From Treponema sp. (GTDB taxonomy: Bacteria; Spirochaetota; Spirochaetia; Treponematales; Breznakiellaceae), in assembly GCA_031275325.1 (NCBI GenBank), contig JAISOX010000082.1:1-41880 (forward strand): 41,880 nt of DNA, in the 5' to 3' direction. The translations under genes were made by a program, and so were the position numbers. Below are positions 1 through 7,938 of the stretch, piece after piece. Under the pieces are notes generated by a model. The model was not told the origin of the DNA and did no database searches. It was given only the letters and a program-made list of their open reading frames with translations. Within the stretch, counting starts at the first letter, position 1. Each line of letters opens with the position of its first letter.

Positions 1-80
1 TTATCCGGATCAGGTTCAAGGGTTCGGCGCTTCAATTCACGCCATCTCAGCCGGAACGATCCAGCTCCCCGATTAGGAGA
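1..80 (-). promoter_or_regulatory. TPP riboswitch (THI element), truncated by the window edge
   Basis: On the minus strand this stretch carries the two conserved pieces of the thiamine pyrophosphate aptamer: CTGAGA in the pyrimidine-binding arm, and the 3' core ACCCTTGAACCTGATCCGG followed by ATAA. The 5' P1 strand (GGGGAGC, about 63-69) is present, but its closing partner lies beyond base 1. The element belongs to the transcript of a gene to the left of the window, expected to be a thiamine synthesis or transport gene repressed by TPP. The promoter at 125-153 points at it with correct polarity. Confidence 0.88.
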
Positions 81-124
81 CCCGCTGAAAATCCCGCTTG
101 GATTTTCAGGAGTCTTATATGCCT

Positions 125-153
125 ATACTAGGGTGTATAAAATCATTTGTCAA
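125..153 (-). promoter_or_regulatory. Promoter for the TPP-riboswitch transcript
   Basis: The minus strand has a perfect -35 TTGACA (153-148), a 17-bp spacer and a -10 TAGTAT (130-125). Transcription would start near 118 and run through the TPP aptamer. A 23-bp tandem array begins 8 bp upstream of the -35 box. Confidence 0.75.
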
Positions 154-161
154 TGGGGATA

Positions 162-277
162 CTGGGAAGGATCGCGTCTCGATCCTGGGAAGGATCGCGC
201 CTCGATCCTGGGAAGGATCGCGCCTCGATCCTGGGAAGGATCGCGCCTCGATCCTGGGAAAGGATCGTACCTCGATC
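162..277. repeat. Tandem array A: 23-bp unit, five copies
   Basis: Four exact-length 23-bp units (162-253) are followed by a 24-bp variant (254-277) and a partial unit. Each junction has GATCC and GGATC arms around a short TGGGAA loop, so every unit can form a 5-bp hairpin. Because 23 is not a multiple of three, the apparent peptides in several frames are repeat artefacts. No gene is seen between 80 and 813. Confidence 0.9.
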
Positions 278-396
278 CTGGGCGTCTGCGGCGGGCATTA
301 TGGGAGCGGAGGAGTATGAAGGAACGGCTTACGTCCCTTCGTTCCTGCCTCCGGCGGTGCGTTCTCACGTATACCGTGGTCAAGTACCGTGTGTTT

Positions 397-480
397 GGCT
401 CCAAAGTAACAAAGACAGGAAGCAAGGGGCGGCCCGCTTTCTTACTGCCCCGGCTATATAGGGGTAGGAAGCCTTCTGTC
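397..480. repeat. Dispersed repeat, copy 1 (partner at 19296-19375)
   Basis: The segment beginning ggctccaaag and containing ggggcggcccgctttctt recurs at 19296-19375 in the same orientation with scattered substitutions. Neither copy lies in a convincing gene. The minus-strand peptides read from them (GSKKAGRPL in both) look like shadows of the repeat. Confidence 0.7.
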
Positions 481-564
481 GGGCGGGAAGGCGCGGTCCT
501 TCCAGGAGGGCCGAAACCCCTCTCCCCAGACCAGGCAATTTTATGCAAATTAAAGAATACCCCC

Positions 565-593
565 TTGACTTTCAGGGAAATAATTGTTATATA
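565..593 (+). promoter_or_regulatory. Promoter of the lipoprotein gene at 814
   Basis: TTGACT (565-570), a 17-bp spacer and TATATA (588-593) imply a 5' leader of about 210 nt before the start codon at 814. The leader holds a small GC hairpin near 769-783 (GCGGGC/GCCCGC) and a weak terminator-like AAGCGG-C-T6 stretch near 715-727. No known riboswitch was recognised in it. Confidence 0.7.
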
Positions 594-813
594 AAGCCAT
601 GTATAGAAGCGGTTGGCTCCTCCCCCTTTTTATTGTATTCCTTATCTAGCAAAGACTTTTGCCCTGTTGGGTGCCTGTCTTTCCGCTTGTTACCCCATGA
701 AGGCAGGACAGAGGAAGCGGCTTTTTTGTGGTCCGACCGGCTTCTGTCTTAGAGAGCCATCCGAAGCGCGGGCCTACGCCCGCGTATATGGCTGTAATGA
801 AAGGAATATAGAG

Positions 814-2304
814 ATGAAAAAAGCCCTGTTTCTGGGAGGTCTGGTCCTTTTGGCGTTTGCCGTCATATTTAGCGCTTGTACCTATGTGTATGACCTGAAC
901 AACCCCCCGAATAAGGAGACAGAGACAATCCTCTCTTTAGCGGGGCCGGAGAACTTGAAGGCCGTCAATGAGCAGAAAGGGGTCATTACCGTAACCTGGG
1001 ATCCGGTGTATGACGCAGCGGGCTATGAGGTATGGCGGAAGACCGGTGAGACGTCTGCGGTAAAATTAAACAGTCCCCAAAATCCTCTGATGACTGCTGG
1101 GCCCAACCGGTATGATGACGTCATCTCCACTACCAACCTCTTGGTAGCGGGTAGGGAATATACTTATACGGTGGTGGCTATTAGCAGTATGTCTACGAGT
1201 ATCCCCCGGAGCGTTGAGATAATACAGAACGGGACCTCTAGTACTACGATTACCCCTACTGCCAATCTTCCTCCACAAGGCTCTTCCGTTGTATCGCCCG
1301 TTACGGGCCTGGAGGTGAAGCAGGAAACCCGACCACAGGATGGGACAAAGGTGGTGCGCATATCCTGGGATAAAGATGATAACCCTGGGGTAGTCTATGA
1401 GGGGGAGTTCAACGGGAACCATTTTAATAAGGATGCCGTTTCTCTTTCTCCCGATGGAAGCAAAGTGGTGTATGATTATACGCTGAACAATTTAACTCCC
1501 GGGGAAAAGTACACGGCCAAGGTTACTGCCTATTATTCCACCGGGTACTACCCGGCTGCAGCGGCAGCGGAATCCCCTGCGTATACCCACGAGCCGACTA
1601 TCTTCTCTGACTTTAGCGTCTCTGTAGAGAAGAGCCAGGGAAACGGAAATTATGAGATTAGTTTCTCCTGGAACGAAAAGTCTGGGTTTACCAATGTTAT
1701 GTATGAGCTGTATGTGCGTGAGTATACTTCTTCCCCATCAGATTACGCGGCATGGACACAGGTCAAGAGCAACGTAAGCCCAACGGCCAGCGCCATTAAT
1801 CCTAAAATATTCAGCCTTACTGATCCTCTTCTGCCGGCCTATCGGCGGCAGTGGACCTATAAGCTGGTTGCCAAGGCAGACGGCAAAGAGACTAGTGCGA
1901 CAGCCGACTTGAAGGAGGCGCCGCCGTGGTCAGATGCTGTTATCACTGCTTGCACTTTAGCATTTGATGAGCTTAATACCTTGCCATTTACGGCAGGGCA
2001 AGGTACCGATCTCTTGGTTGCCAAAGAGCAGGTGGAATTCTATGCGGTGCTTAAGGAGTACCCTGGTACTGCTACCCTCCTAGGCTCCTTGTCTAAGGAG
2101 GACTTAGAGAGTGCGGATGAGGATGAGAGGGCGATTCCAAAGGCAGAGACTTCGATTCCCGCTGGGGAGTACCTGATTAAGGTCTTTGTGCTGAATGGAA
2201 CCGAACGGACAGAGGTCAACTACGAGGTGTCCTCTGATACCTATGGCCCTTCTAATAAATCTTACCATTCAGTTACTGTTTCCGATGAAGCTGAACCCGA
2301 TTGA
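814..2304 (+). CDS. Secreted lipoprotein with fibronectin type III-like repeats
   Basis: Predicted 496-aa exported lipoprotein of unknown function. The start at 814 is chosen because AAGGA lies about 9 nt upstream and the protein then opens with a clean lipoprotein signal: MKK, a hydrophobic core and lipobox FSAC (Cys at about residue 21). After the anchor come at least three beta-sandwich-like segments with the fibronectin III pattern: about 45-135 (ITVTWDPVYDAAGYEVWRK), about 160-245 (VVRISWDKD) and about 250-350 (EISFSWNEKS). The C-terminal 120 residues are less clearly repetitive. An adhesin-like or surface scaffold role is plausible but inferred only from the fold pattern. It is monocistronic, with its own promoter (565-593) and a strong terminator (2318-2358). 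Confidence 0.8.
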   Translation: MKKALFLGGLVLLAFAVIFSACTYVYDLNNPPNKETETILSLAGPENLKAVNEQKGVITVTWDPVYDAAGYEVWRKTGETSAVKLNSPQNPLMTAGPNRYDDVISTTNLLVAGREYTYTVVAISSMSTSIPRSVEIIQNGTSSTTITPTANLPPQGSSVVSPVTGLEVKQETRPQDGTKVVRISWDKDDNPGVVYEGEFNGNHFNKDAVSLSPDGSKVVYDYTLNNLTPGEKYTAKVTAYYSTGYYPAAAAAESPAYTHEPTIFSDFSVSVEKSQGNGNYEISFSWNEKSGFTNVMYELYVREYTSSPSDYAAWTQVKSNVSPTASAINPKIFSLTDPLLPAYRRQWTYKLVAKADGKETSATADLKEAPPWSDAVITACTLAFDELNTLPFTAGQGTDLLVAKEQVEFYAVLKEYPGTATLLGSLSKEDLESADEDERAIPKAETSIPAGEYLIKVFVLNGTERTEVNYEVSSDTYGPSNKSYHSVTVSDEAEPD

Positions 2305-2317
2305 TAAAACCTCCTAT

Positions 2318-2358
2318 CGGATGGTTCCGCTGCGCCAAAGCGGAACCATCCGTTTTTT
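2318..2358 (+). terminator. Rho-independent terminator of the lipoprotein gene
   Basis: A perfect 14-bp stem (2318-2331 with 2339-2352, CGGATGGTTCCGCT) with a 7-nt loop is followed by T6. It begins 13 nt after the stop codon. Confidence 0.93.
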
Positions 2359-2452
2359 CCCCTGCCGCCAGGAGCAGTAAAGGGGGTGAGCCTTTCCCAT
2401 CTTAGGGCAGCCTCCTCCCCTGACCGCGGCGTTCCAGGGGTCTAAACCATAC

Positions 2453-2590
2453 CCCTATGTCTCCAGGAACCGGTTCCCTATGTCTCCAGGAACCGGTTCC
2501 CTATGTCTCCAGGAACCGTACCTCTATGTCTCCAGGAACCGTACCCCTATGTCTCTAGGAACCGGTTACCTATGTCTCCAGGAACCGTAC
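2453..2590. repeat. Tandem array B: 23-bp unit, six copies
   Basis: Six units of exactly 23 bp (starting at 2453, 2476, 2499, 2522, 2545 and 2568) share CTATGTCTCCAGGAACC. The last bases alternate between two endings: the palindrome AACCGGTT (units 1, 2, 5) and AACCGTAC (units 3, 4, 6). No gene is seen from 2305 to 2762. The array ends 84 bp upstream of the tRNA-Pro promoter. Confidence 0.93.
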
Positions 2591-2631
2591 CAATTCCTAG
2601 GCTAACTACACCTGGGTTTTCTAAGGGGTTT

Positions 2632-2658
2632 AGGTAAAAGAGGTAAAAGAGGTAAAAG
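2632..2658. repeat. Three perfect 9-bp repeats (AGGTAAAAG)
   Basis: Three head-to-tail copies of AGGTAAAAG end 16 bp before the -35 box of the tRNA-Pro promoter. It is a short microsatellite-like tract with copy-number potential. Confidence 0.85.
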
Positions 2659-2674
2659 GCCCGCCCTATATTAC

Positions 2675-2703
2675 TTGACGCAGTGATTTCAAGTTGGTAT
2701 ACT
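2675..2703 (+). promoter_or_regulatory. Promoter of tRNA-Pro
   Basis: TTGACG (2675-2680), a 17-bp spacer and TATACT (2698-2703). It predicts a 5' leader of about 50 nt on the tRNA precursor. Confidence 0.75.
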
Positions 2704-2752
2704 AGATTCAGTTACTGACAAAAAGTAAAGGGAAGCGCCCCTTGACGCTCAG

Positions 2753-2845
2753 ATCCTTGAGCCGGGCAATAGCGCAGTTGGTTAGCGTACAAGTCTGGGG
2801 GACTTGGGGTCCCCGGTTCAAATCCGGGTTGCCCGACTCAAGGAT
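2753..2845 (+). repeat. Inverted repeat extending the tRNA-Pro acceptor stem
   Basis: ATCCTTGAG (2753-2761) is the exact reverse complement of CTCAAGGAT (2837-2845). Together with the 7-bp acceptor stem this gives a helix of 16 pairs interrupted only by the C2762/A2836 mismatch at the processing site. Confidence 0.85.
2763..2836 (+). tRNA. tRNA-Pro (anticodon GGG)
   Basis: A 74-nt cloverleaf. The acceptor stem is CGGGCAA/TTGCCCG, the anticodon stem CAAGT/ACTTG encloses loop CTGGGGG (anticodon GGG), the T arm is CCCGG-TTCAAAT-CCGGG and the discriminator is A. The 3' CCA is not encoded, so it must be added after transcription. The gene is the core of a longer inverted repeat (2753-2845) and is followed by a terminator. 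Confidence 0.92.
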
Positions 2846-2853
2846 TTGGCAGG

Positions 2854-2891
2854 AAAAGCTCCTTCTTTAAGAGAAGGGGCTTTTGTTTTTT
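2854..2891 (+). terminator. Terminator after tRNA-Pro
   Basis: Stem AAAAGCTCCTTCT/GAGAAGGGGCTTTT (one G-U pair) with a short A/T loop, followed by G and T6, 18 nt after the tRNA 3' end. Confidence 0.85.
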
Positions 2892-2944
2892 ATAGCAATC
2901 CCTCTAGGGTCCCGGTGTACTTCACGGGTGATGGTCATGCGCCC

Positions 2945-4186
2945 CTACAAGCTCATCCCGAGGCTAAAGGATCCCTGGAGATAATCCGCTGGGACGTTAT
3001 AGGCGATCCCGATCTCCAGGGCAGGGATGGCGAGTTTACTCAGATAAAAAGAGAGCGCCCCTGCAATGCCGTGATCGAATTGGTCTCCCAGAATCGACCC
3101 TTGAGAATAGACCGCCTGATATGAAACCACCCCGGACAGGACCCCTGCTGAAATCTTAACCAGGTACTTTTCTAGGCCCAGAGAGGCCCCCCCGTAATGC
3201 CTGGCGGAAAAGGAACTGGGGAGTATCGCAACCTGAACTGCGGCAGGGGATGATTCAGAGAGCAGGGTAACCCCCGGTTCATAGAGCGCCCCAGTATGCA
3301 GGTTGACCCTGAATCCTGGAACCAGGGATTTTTTATAGATCCCCTGGAAGTGGAGTACCTGAAAGGAAGGGCCTTCCAGTCCTGCCTTAAACGTATAGCC
3401 CCCGTATAGACTTTCCTCTGAAAGCAGGAAACCGTCCCAGCGGCTCTTTCTCAAGGATACCTCCGCGCTTATACCGATAACCCGCTCTCCTGATTCGGGC
3501 GCGGCTAAAGGGTTGCCGGTCTCCCGAAGCATCCGCTGCTCATAGGAAATCCCCAGAGAACCCTTCAGGTGATCCGTGAAGGGATAGGTAAGCCCCGCCG
3601 AAGTGCTGAGGTTGTCCAGGTTAAAGCGCCGTAAGTCCTGGTTGCGCTGATCCGTATGATGCAGTTCCGCTTGGGCAAACATCGCAAAAAGGCGCCATCC
3701 AGGAAACCCTTCTGGAACTGGGGTATGGCTATACCCCAGCCCGGTCATCCAACTGTCGCTGCCATACATGCCGCCGATAAAAAAGTTATCGCTTAACCCA
3801 AAGGCGTTGGTATCTATAAAGAATCCTCCAAAACGCGTACTTCCTGAGCCCACGAAAATCACCGGTAGGGGGAATATGGACCATTTTTCCCGGACCTCCA
3901 CCATGAGTATTTTTCCGTTTCCATCTTGGGCGTCTTGGATTTCCACTTTAAGGGGTTCCAGAATCCCGGTGTCCATCAATGCCGCATGGACCGCATCCCT
4001 ATCGAGGCGATCCGCGTCCTGACCAATGAATTGTTTCAAGGGCCGTTCTGCTACTTGCGGCTTGGTCCTTTTGAGGCCAGAAATCTCTAGCCCAGTAATC
4101 ACACCCCCTGGTTCCAGGGTTTGGGAATAGGTCTCAGGGATCAGAACTACGAGCCAGGAAAGGGCCAACCAGCGCATGATTTTCAT
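2945..4186 (-). CDS. Outer-membrane beta-barrel protein with an N-terminal POTRA-like domain
   Basis: 413 aa. A signal peptide is seen (residues 1-21, cleavage near TYSQ). Residues about 27-105 resemble a POTRA domain (VITGLEISGLKRT at the start, a turn at TGILEPLKVEI and a closing VEVREKW strand). Residues about 110-413 show alternating amphipathic strands rich in Gly and aromatic residues, ending in a short final strand (GSFSLGMSL). Architecture and length suggest the Omp85/BamA-like surface antigen group with a single POTRA, shorter than BamA. A role in outer-membrane assembly or secretion is inferred only from the fold. The start at 4186 follows GAGAG on the minus strand. It is downstream of, and probably separate from, fdhF, because a terminator hairpin (4368-4412) lies between them. 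Confidence 0.72.
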   Translation of the reverse strand: MKIMRWLALSWLVVLIPETYSQTLEPGGVITGLEISGLKRTKPQVAERPLKQFIGQDADRLDRDAVHAALMDTGILEPLKVEIQDAQDGNGKILMVEVREKWSIFPLPVIFVGSGSTRFGGFFIDTNAFGLSDNFFIGGMYGSDSWMTGLGYSHTPVPEGFPGWRLFAMFAQAELHHTDQRNQDLRRFNLDNLSTSAGLTYPFTDHLKGSLGISYEQRMLRETGNPLAAPESGERVIGISAEVSLRKSRWDGFLLSEESLYGGYTFKAGLEGPSFQVLHFQGIYKKSLVPGFRVNLHTGALYEPGVTLLSESSPAAVQVAILPSSFSARHYGGASLGLEKYLVKISAGVLSGVVSYQAVYSQGSILGDQFDHGIAGALSFYLSKLAIPALEIGIAYNVPADYLQGSFSLGMSL

Positions 4187-4367
4187 TGTTTTTCTCTCTT
4201 GCTTAATGAGATGTTCCGGCTATACCAGCTTGTACGGCTCCGTTCTTTAATACTCTTCCGCGGACTCTTGCATGAGCTTGCGGCAAAGAATTGGCAGTTG
4301 GGGCAGTTGTCTATAATATGGCCGCCTTGTACGATGAGCCTAGTTTACCGGATTTTCCACCGACAAA

Positions 4368-4412
4368 AAAGGGGATGTCCGGGAAGCAGCCAGCTTCCTG
4401 GACATCCCCTTT
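4368..4412 (-). terminator. Terminator of fdhF (minus strand)
   Basis: A long hairpin pairs AAAGGGGATGTCC with GGACATCCCCTTT and has an inner GGAAGC/GCTTCC stem. Read on the minus strand it ends in T6 (plus-strand A6 at 4365-4370). It lies 37 nt beyond the fdhF stop. The rest of 4187-4448 shows no gene. A plus-strand TATAAT occurs at 4311 without a well-spaced -35. Confidence 0.85.
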
Positions 4413-4448
4413 CACGGGCTTCCATGTCTCAGCAAGGTACGCAGACCC

Positions 4449-6632
4449 TCATCCGACGTGCCGTTTAATTCCCATCTGTCCGCGAATCTCCGCGTATTCC
4501 TCAAGGATTTGCTTTTCCGCCCAGGCTTGGTCGATGATTTTTTCCACCCGGCAGGCCGCGTACTTGTACTCCGGCGTGTTGCTCACCGGATCCAGGGAAG
4601 CCTGGGTCAGCTCGTTACACGCGCCTATCCACCACTGGTAGGTCATGTAAACCGCGCCCCGTTTTACCCGGTCAGTAGGCAGGCAGCGGGTTATACAGTA
4701 CCCGCGCTTGGAAAGCACTTTAACCAGTTCGCCTTTCCGGGCGCCGATGGCCTCGCAGTCTTCGGGATTCATCTGGGCCCAGCCTGGCTCATCCTCAAGG
4801 TTGCGCAGCAGCCGGCAGTTGCCGCTCATGGTACGCACCGAGTAGTGGCCAACCTCGCGCACCGTGGAAAGCACCATGGGGTACTCGTTGTTTTCCAGTT
4901 CCTTGGGCGGACGCCAATCCGTACCGTAGAACTTCGCCTTTCCGTCCGGGTGGGCAAACTTGGCGCCCTTGTGAAGGTAAGGCGTCCCCTGGTCGGTCAT
5001 GGCCTTGTCCCTGCAGGGCCACTGCACACTGCCGAATTTTTCGATCTTTTCGTAGGTCGCGCCAGCAAAACTTGGACACAAATCGATCAACTCATTCCAG
5101 ATTTCCTCGGTGTTGTGATAATGCATGGGGTAGCCCATGGCGGTAGAAATGGCGCAGATGATTTCCCAATCGGTCTTCACATCCCCCTGAGGCTCAATGA
5201 GCTTGCGCACACGCTGAAAACCACGGTCGCAGCAGGTATAGACGCCGTCATGCTCACACCATCCCGTCGCGGGAAGGATCACATCCGCGTGGCGGCCGGT
5301 CTTGTTCATAAAAATATCCTGCATCACGACAAAATCGCATTTATCCAGCGCCTCTCGCACCTCCGCAAGGTCCGGGTCTGACTGCGCGGGATCCTCCCCG
5401 AAGATGTAGTACGCGTGAATCTGTTTCGCGGGATCCTTTTCGTGTAGCACCCGGTGGGGCACATGGGTAATGGGACAGCCCACTTGTCCTGATAGTTTAG
5501 CGCCCCAGGCTTTTTCGAACTTTTCCCGTATGACCGGGTCGGTTACACTCTGGTATCCGGGGAAGCAATTCGGCAGCGCACCCATATCACACGCGCCCTG
5601 CACATTGTTCTGGCCCCGCACTGGGCCGATGCCGGTTGATGGACGGCCAAAGTTGCCGGTCATGATCGCAAGATTCGCAAGCCCTTTGACTACATCCACT
5701 GCCTGGGCAAACTGACAGACGCCCATGCCGTAAAGTATCATGGAACACCCCGAAGTCGCGTACATCCGGGCGGCCTTCCGTATATCCTCCGGGTCAACCC
5801 GGGTGATTTCCGTTACATACTCCGGCGTGTATTTCTCCACAATGGCCGCGAATTCGTCAAACCCCGTTGAATGCTGCTCGATAAAATCCCGGTCGATAAG
5901 ATCTTCTTTGATAATTACCTGGGCGATAGCATTCACCAGAGCGAGATTAGAGCCGTTTTTAAGCTGAAGATGCATATCCGCGATACGCGCGGTCTCAATC
6001 CTGCGGGGATCAACGCAGATGATTTTTGCGCCTTTTTCCTTGGCCCGGACTATCCTGCGCGCGACGATAGGATGGGAATCAGCCCCATTGTAACCAAAAA
6101 TGAACAGAAGTTTAGCGTCCTCAATTTCTGGAACGCCCATTGACATTGCGCCTGAACCCAATGAATACTGTAGACCCGCTACAGAAGGCGCGTGTCATAT
6201 TCGCGCGCAGTGGTCAACATTATTAGTGCCGATACATGCGCGCATGAATTTCTGCATGATGTAGTTGGCCTCGTTGCCCGCCCCTCGTGCGGAACCGGTA
6301 CCCATAATGGAATCGGGACCGTATGTATTCTTGATTTCAGTAAAACGGTCGGCCACATAGGAAATAGCCTCCGCCCATTCGACTTCTTCGAGGGGGCTGC
6401 CCTTGCCGCGTTTGCGAATCATCGGCTTTTTCAGCCGCTTCGTAAGAATCTGCGGATCATTAAGATAATCCCAGCCATACCAGCCTTTCAGACACAGGGT
6501 CCCCTCGTTAGTACGGCCCTTCGCCGGCGCTGCTTCCAGAATTTTGTTCTGTGCAGTATCCACCGAGAACCGGATCTGACATCCCGCGCCGCAATACGCG
6601 CAGGTACTCTGAATTTCTTTTATATTCGACAT
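4449..6632 (-). CDS. fdhF: Formate dehydrogenase H, selenocysteine-containing catalytic subunit
   Basis: 727-residue molybdopterin oxidoreductase that interconverts formate and CO2. In an acetogenic treponeme it would start the methyl branch of CO2 fixation or serve a formate-hydrogen lyase; that role is inferred. A [4Fe-4S] motif C11-x2-C14-x3-C18-x28-C47 and K49 are visible. The reading frame is interrupted by one TGA at 6197-6195 (residue 146) in the context CARI-U-HAPSV, matching the active-site Sec and following His of E. coli FdhF (CARV-U-HGPSV). The frame continues unbroken to 4449, so this is one selenoprotein gene and not two ORFs. A SECIS-type hairpin follows the UGA. AAGGAG sits 8 nt before the ATG at 6632, with a strong promoter upstream (6658-6686). 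No electron-transfer subunit is adjacent. selA, selB, selC and selD all lie within 10 kb. Confidence 0.95.
6155..6197 (-). promoter_or_regulatory. Bacterial SECIS element of fdhF, with the UGA Sec codon
   Basis: Just after the UGA (6197-6195) the minus-strand RNA can form a 6-bp apical stem CUGUAG/CUACAG (plus coordinates 6168-6184) around loop CGGGU. A lower helix pairs GCGCCU with AGGCGC near the base. E. coli fdhF has the same layout with a GGUCU-containing loop bound by SelB; here GGGUCU spans the loop and 3' stem. The assignment rests on position and fold by eye. Confidence 0.8.
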
Positions 6633-6657
6633 ACACTACTCTCCTTCACCTTAAAGC

Positions 6658-6686
6658 ACCATAGCATAAAACGCGTGGCTTGTCAA
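6658..6686 (-). promoter_or_regulatory. Promoter of fdhF
   Basis: Minus strand: perfect TTGACA (6686-6681), 17-bp spacer, TATGGT (6663-6658). The -35 box is one half of the TGTCAAA...TTTGACA dyad shared with the divergent tRNA-Sec promoter. Confidence 0.78.
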
Positions 6687-6705
6687 AGTGATTTTTTTTC
6701 GTCAT

Positions 6706-6734
6706 TTGACAATATGGTTTCCATCTGTTATAGT
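6706..6734 (+). promoter_or_regulatory. Promoter of tRNA-Sec
   Basis: Perfect TTGACA (6706-6711), 17-bp spacer, TATAGT (6729-6734). Transcription should start 0-2 nt before the mature tRNA at 6743, so little or no 5' trimming would be needed. Confidence 0.82.
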
Positions 6735-6742
6735 AACTGCAC

Positions 6743-6836
6743 GGAGGTGAATGTCGCCTGGTGGCGGCTGCGGACTTCAAATCCGTCAAAGAGTGGAAAC
6801 GCCCTTGGTGAGTTCGATTCTCACACGCCTCCGCCA
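6743..6836 (+). tRNA. selC: Selenocysteine tRNA (anticodon UCA)
   Basis: A 94-nt tRNA including an encoded CCA. The anticodon loop CTTCAAA holds TCA (6777-6779) and reads UGA. The gene has the extended acceptor (GGAGGTG/CGCCTCC with a G-U pair), a G discriminator and a long variable arm (about 6787-6808), all typical of tRNA-Sec. It is charged with serine, converted by SelA and delivered by SelB. A T6 tract follows directly, so the tRNA fold may partly terminate transcription before yedE, 28 nt downstream. Confidence 0.95.
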
Positions 6837-6864
6837 ATTTTTTAATATTTTAATGTGGGGGAAC

Positions 6865-7938
6865 ATGATGCAAGACAAAAAATGGCCGGTTTTACTAGTG
6901 GTCGCGGGCGGCGTTACCGGAATCCTTGCGGTGCTGCTCACGGTATTTGGAAATCCTGCTAATATGGGGGTGTGCGTGGCCTGTTTTATCCGGGACACTG
7001 CCGGCGCGCTGGGACTGCACGGCGCGGCAACAGTTCAGTACATTCGCCCTGAAATACCGGGCTTTATCGCAGGGGCCTTTATCCTTTCGCTGGCCCGCCG
7101 GGAGTTCAAGCCCTCTGGCGGCTCGGCTCCCTTACTGAGATTTTTCATCTCCCTGTTTGTCATTATAGGCGCTCTGGTGTTTCTGGGCTGCCCCCTCCGT
7201 ATGGTACTGCGTTTGGCCGGCGGCGATCTGAACGCGCTGGTAGGGCTGGCGGGCTTTGTGGCCGGTATTGCCTTGGGTTCGGTGATGCTGAAACAGGGGT
7301 TTTCCCTGGGACGCGCCTATGAACAGCCCAGGGTATCAGGTTTTGTGATGCCTACCTTCGCGGCAGTGCTGCTCCTGTTCCTGCTGGTAAGGCCCGCATT
7401 CATCCGCTTTAGCGAAACCGGCCCTGGTTCCATGCATGCGCCGGTTCTGCTTGCTTTGACCGCGGGTCTCGTCATAGGCGGCTTTGCCCAGACCAGCCGT
7501 ATGTGCATGGCCGGCGGCTTTCGGGATATGATCCTTATCAAGAACCCTTCCATGTTGCTGGTCTATGGGGCGGTGTTTGTTGCGGCCCTTATCGGCAACC
7601 TGCTGACAGGCAGGGTACACGCCGGTTTTGAGGGACAACCCATAGCCCATACCAATTTTGTGTGGAACTTTTTGGGCATGGCCCTCGCGGGTTACGGCTC
7701 CACCCTGCTTGGGGGCTGCCCGCTTCGTCAGAGTATTATGGCCGGAGAAGGCAATGCGGACGGGGCGGTCTGTGTTTTGGGCCTGCTCGTGGGGGCGGCT
7801 ATCAGCCACAATTTTGGACTGGCGGCTTCACCCTCTGGTGTGCCTCTTAACGGCCAGATTGCCGTTGTCATTGGTTTTGCGGCGCTTACCTGCATAGCGC
7901 TGTTCAACATCGGGCAAAAGGCCGTGGTCAAGGCATGA
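6865..7938 (+). CDS. yedE: YeeE/YedE-family membrane transporter, selenium-associated type
   Basis: About 357-aa polytopic inner-membrane protein with roughly nine or ten hydrophobic segments. Two copies of the family signature GCPLR are present, with Cys at about residues 109 and 285. In the sulfur-transporting relatives (thiosulfate importer YeeE) such cysteines line the path. Another Cys-rich stretch (GVCVACFIRD) is near residue 35. A selenium (or sulfur) uptake role is inferred from the neighbours. The start is placed at 6865 (or the adjacent ATG at 6868) behind GGGGGA; the longer open frame upstream overlaps tRNA-Sec and is not coding. The next gene overlaps by four bases (ATGA). Confidence 0.85.
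   Translation: MMQDKKWPVLLVVAGGVTGILAVLLTVFGNPANMGVCVACFIRDTAGALGLHGAATVQYIRPEIPGFIAGAFILSLARREFKPSGGSAPLLRFFISLFVIIGALVFLGCPLRMVLRLAGGDLNALVGLAGFVAGIALGSVMLKQGFSLGRAYEQPRVSGFVMPTFAAVLLLFLLVRPAFIRFSETGPGSMHAPVLLALTAGLVIGGFAQTSRMCMAGGFRDMILIKNPSMLLVYGAVFVAALIGNLLTGRVHAGFEGQPIAHTNFVWNFLGMALAGYGSTLLGGCPLRQSIMAGEGNADGAVCVLGLLVGAAISHNFGLAASPSGVPLNGQIAVVIGFAALTCIALFNIGQKAVVKA

Noticed and set aside
133-594. Overlapping ORFs near the left end
   Set aside because: They translate the 23-bp array and the dispersed repeat; no ribosome site or family pattern.
2453-2590. CRISPR array
   Set aside because: Units abut with no unique spacers and there are no cas genes; the same holds for the other five arrays.
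4290-4316. Plus-strand promoter TTGGCA...TATAAT between the barrel protein and fdhF
   Set aside because: Spacing is only 15 bp and no plus-strand gene or clear small RNA follows; the hairpin after it terminates fdhF.
4458-5381. 307-aa plus-strand ORF opposite fdhF
   Set aside because: Antisense shadow of a GC-rich gene; the minus strand encodes a well-conserved enzyme.
4449-6161. A separate gene starting at ATG 6161
   Set aside because: The frame is continuous with the upstream part of fdhF except for one TGA, whose context matches the Sec site of FdhF; the ATG is internal.
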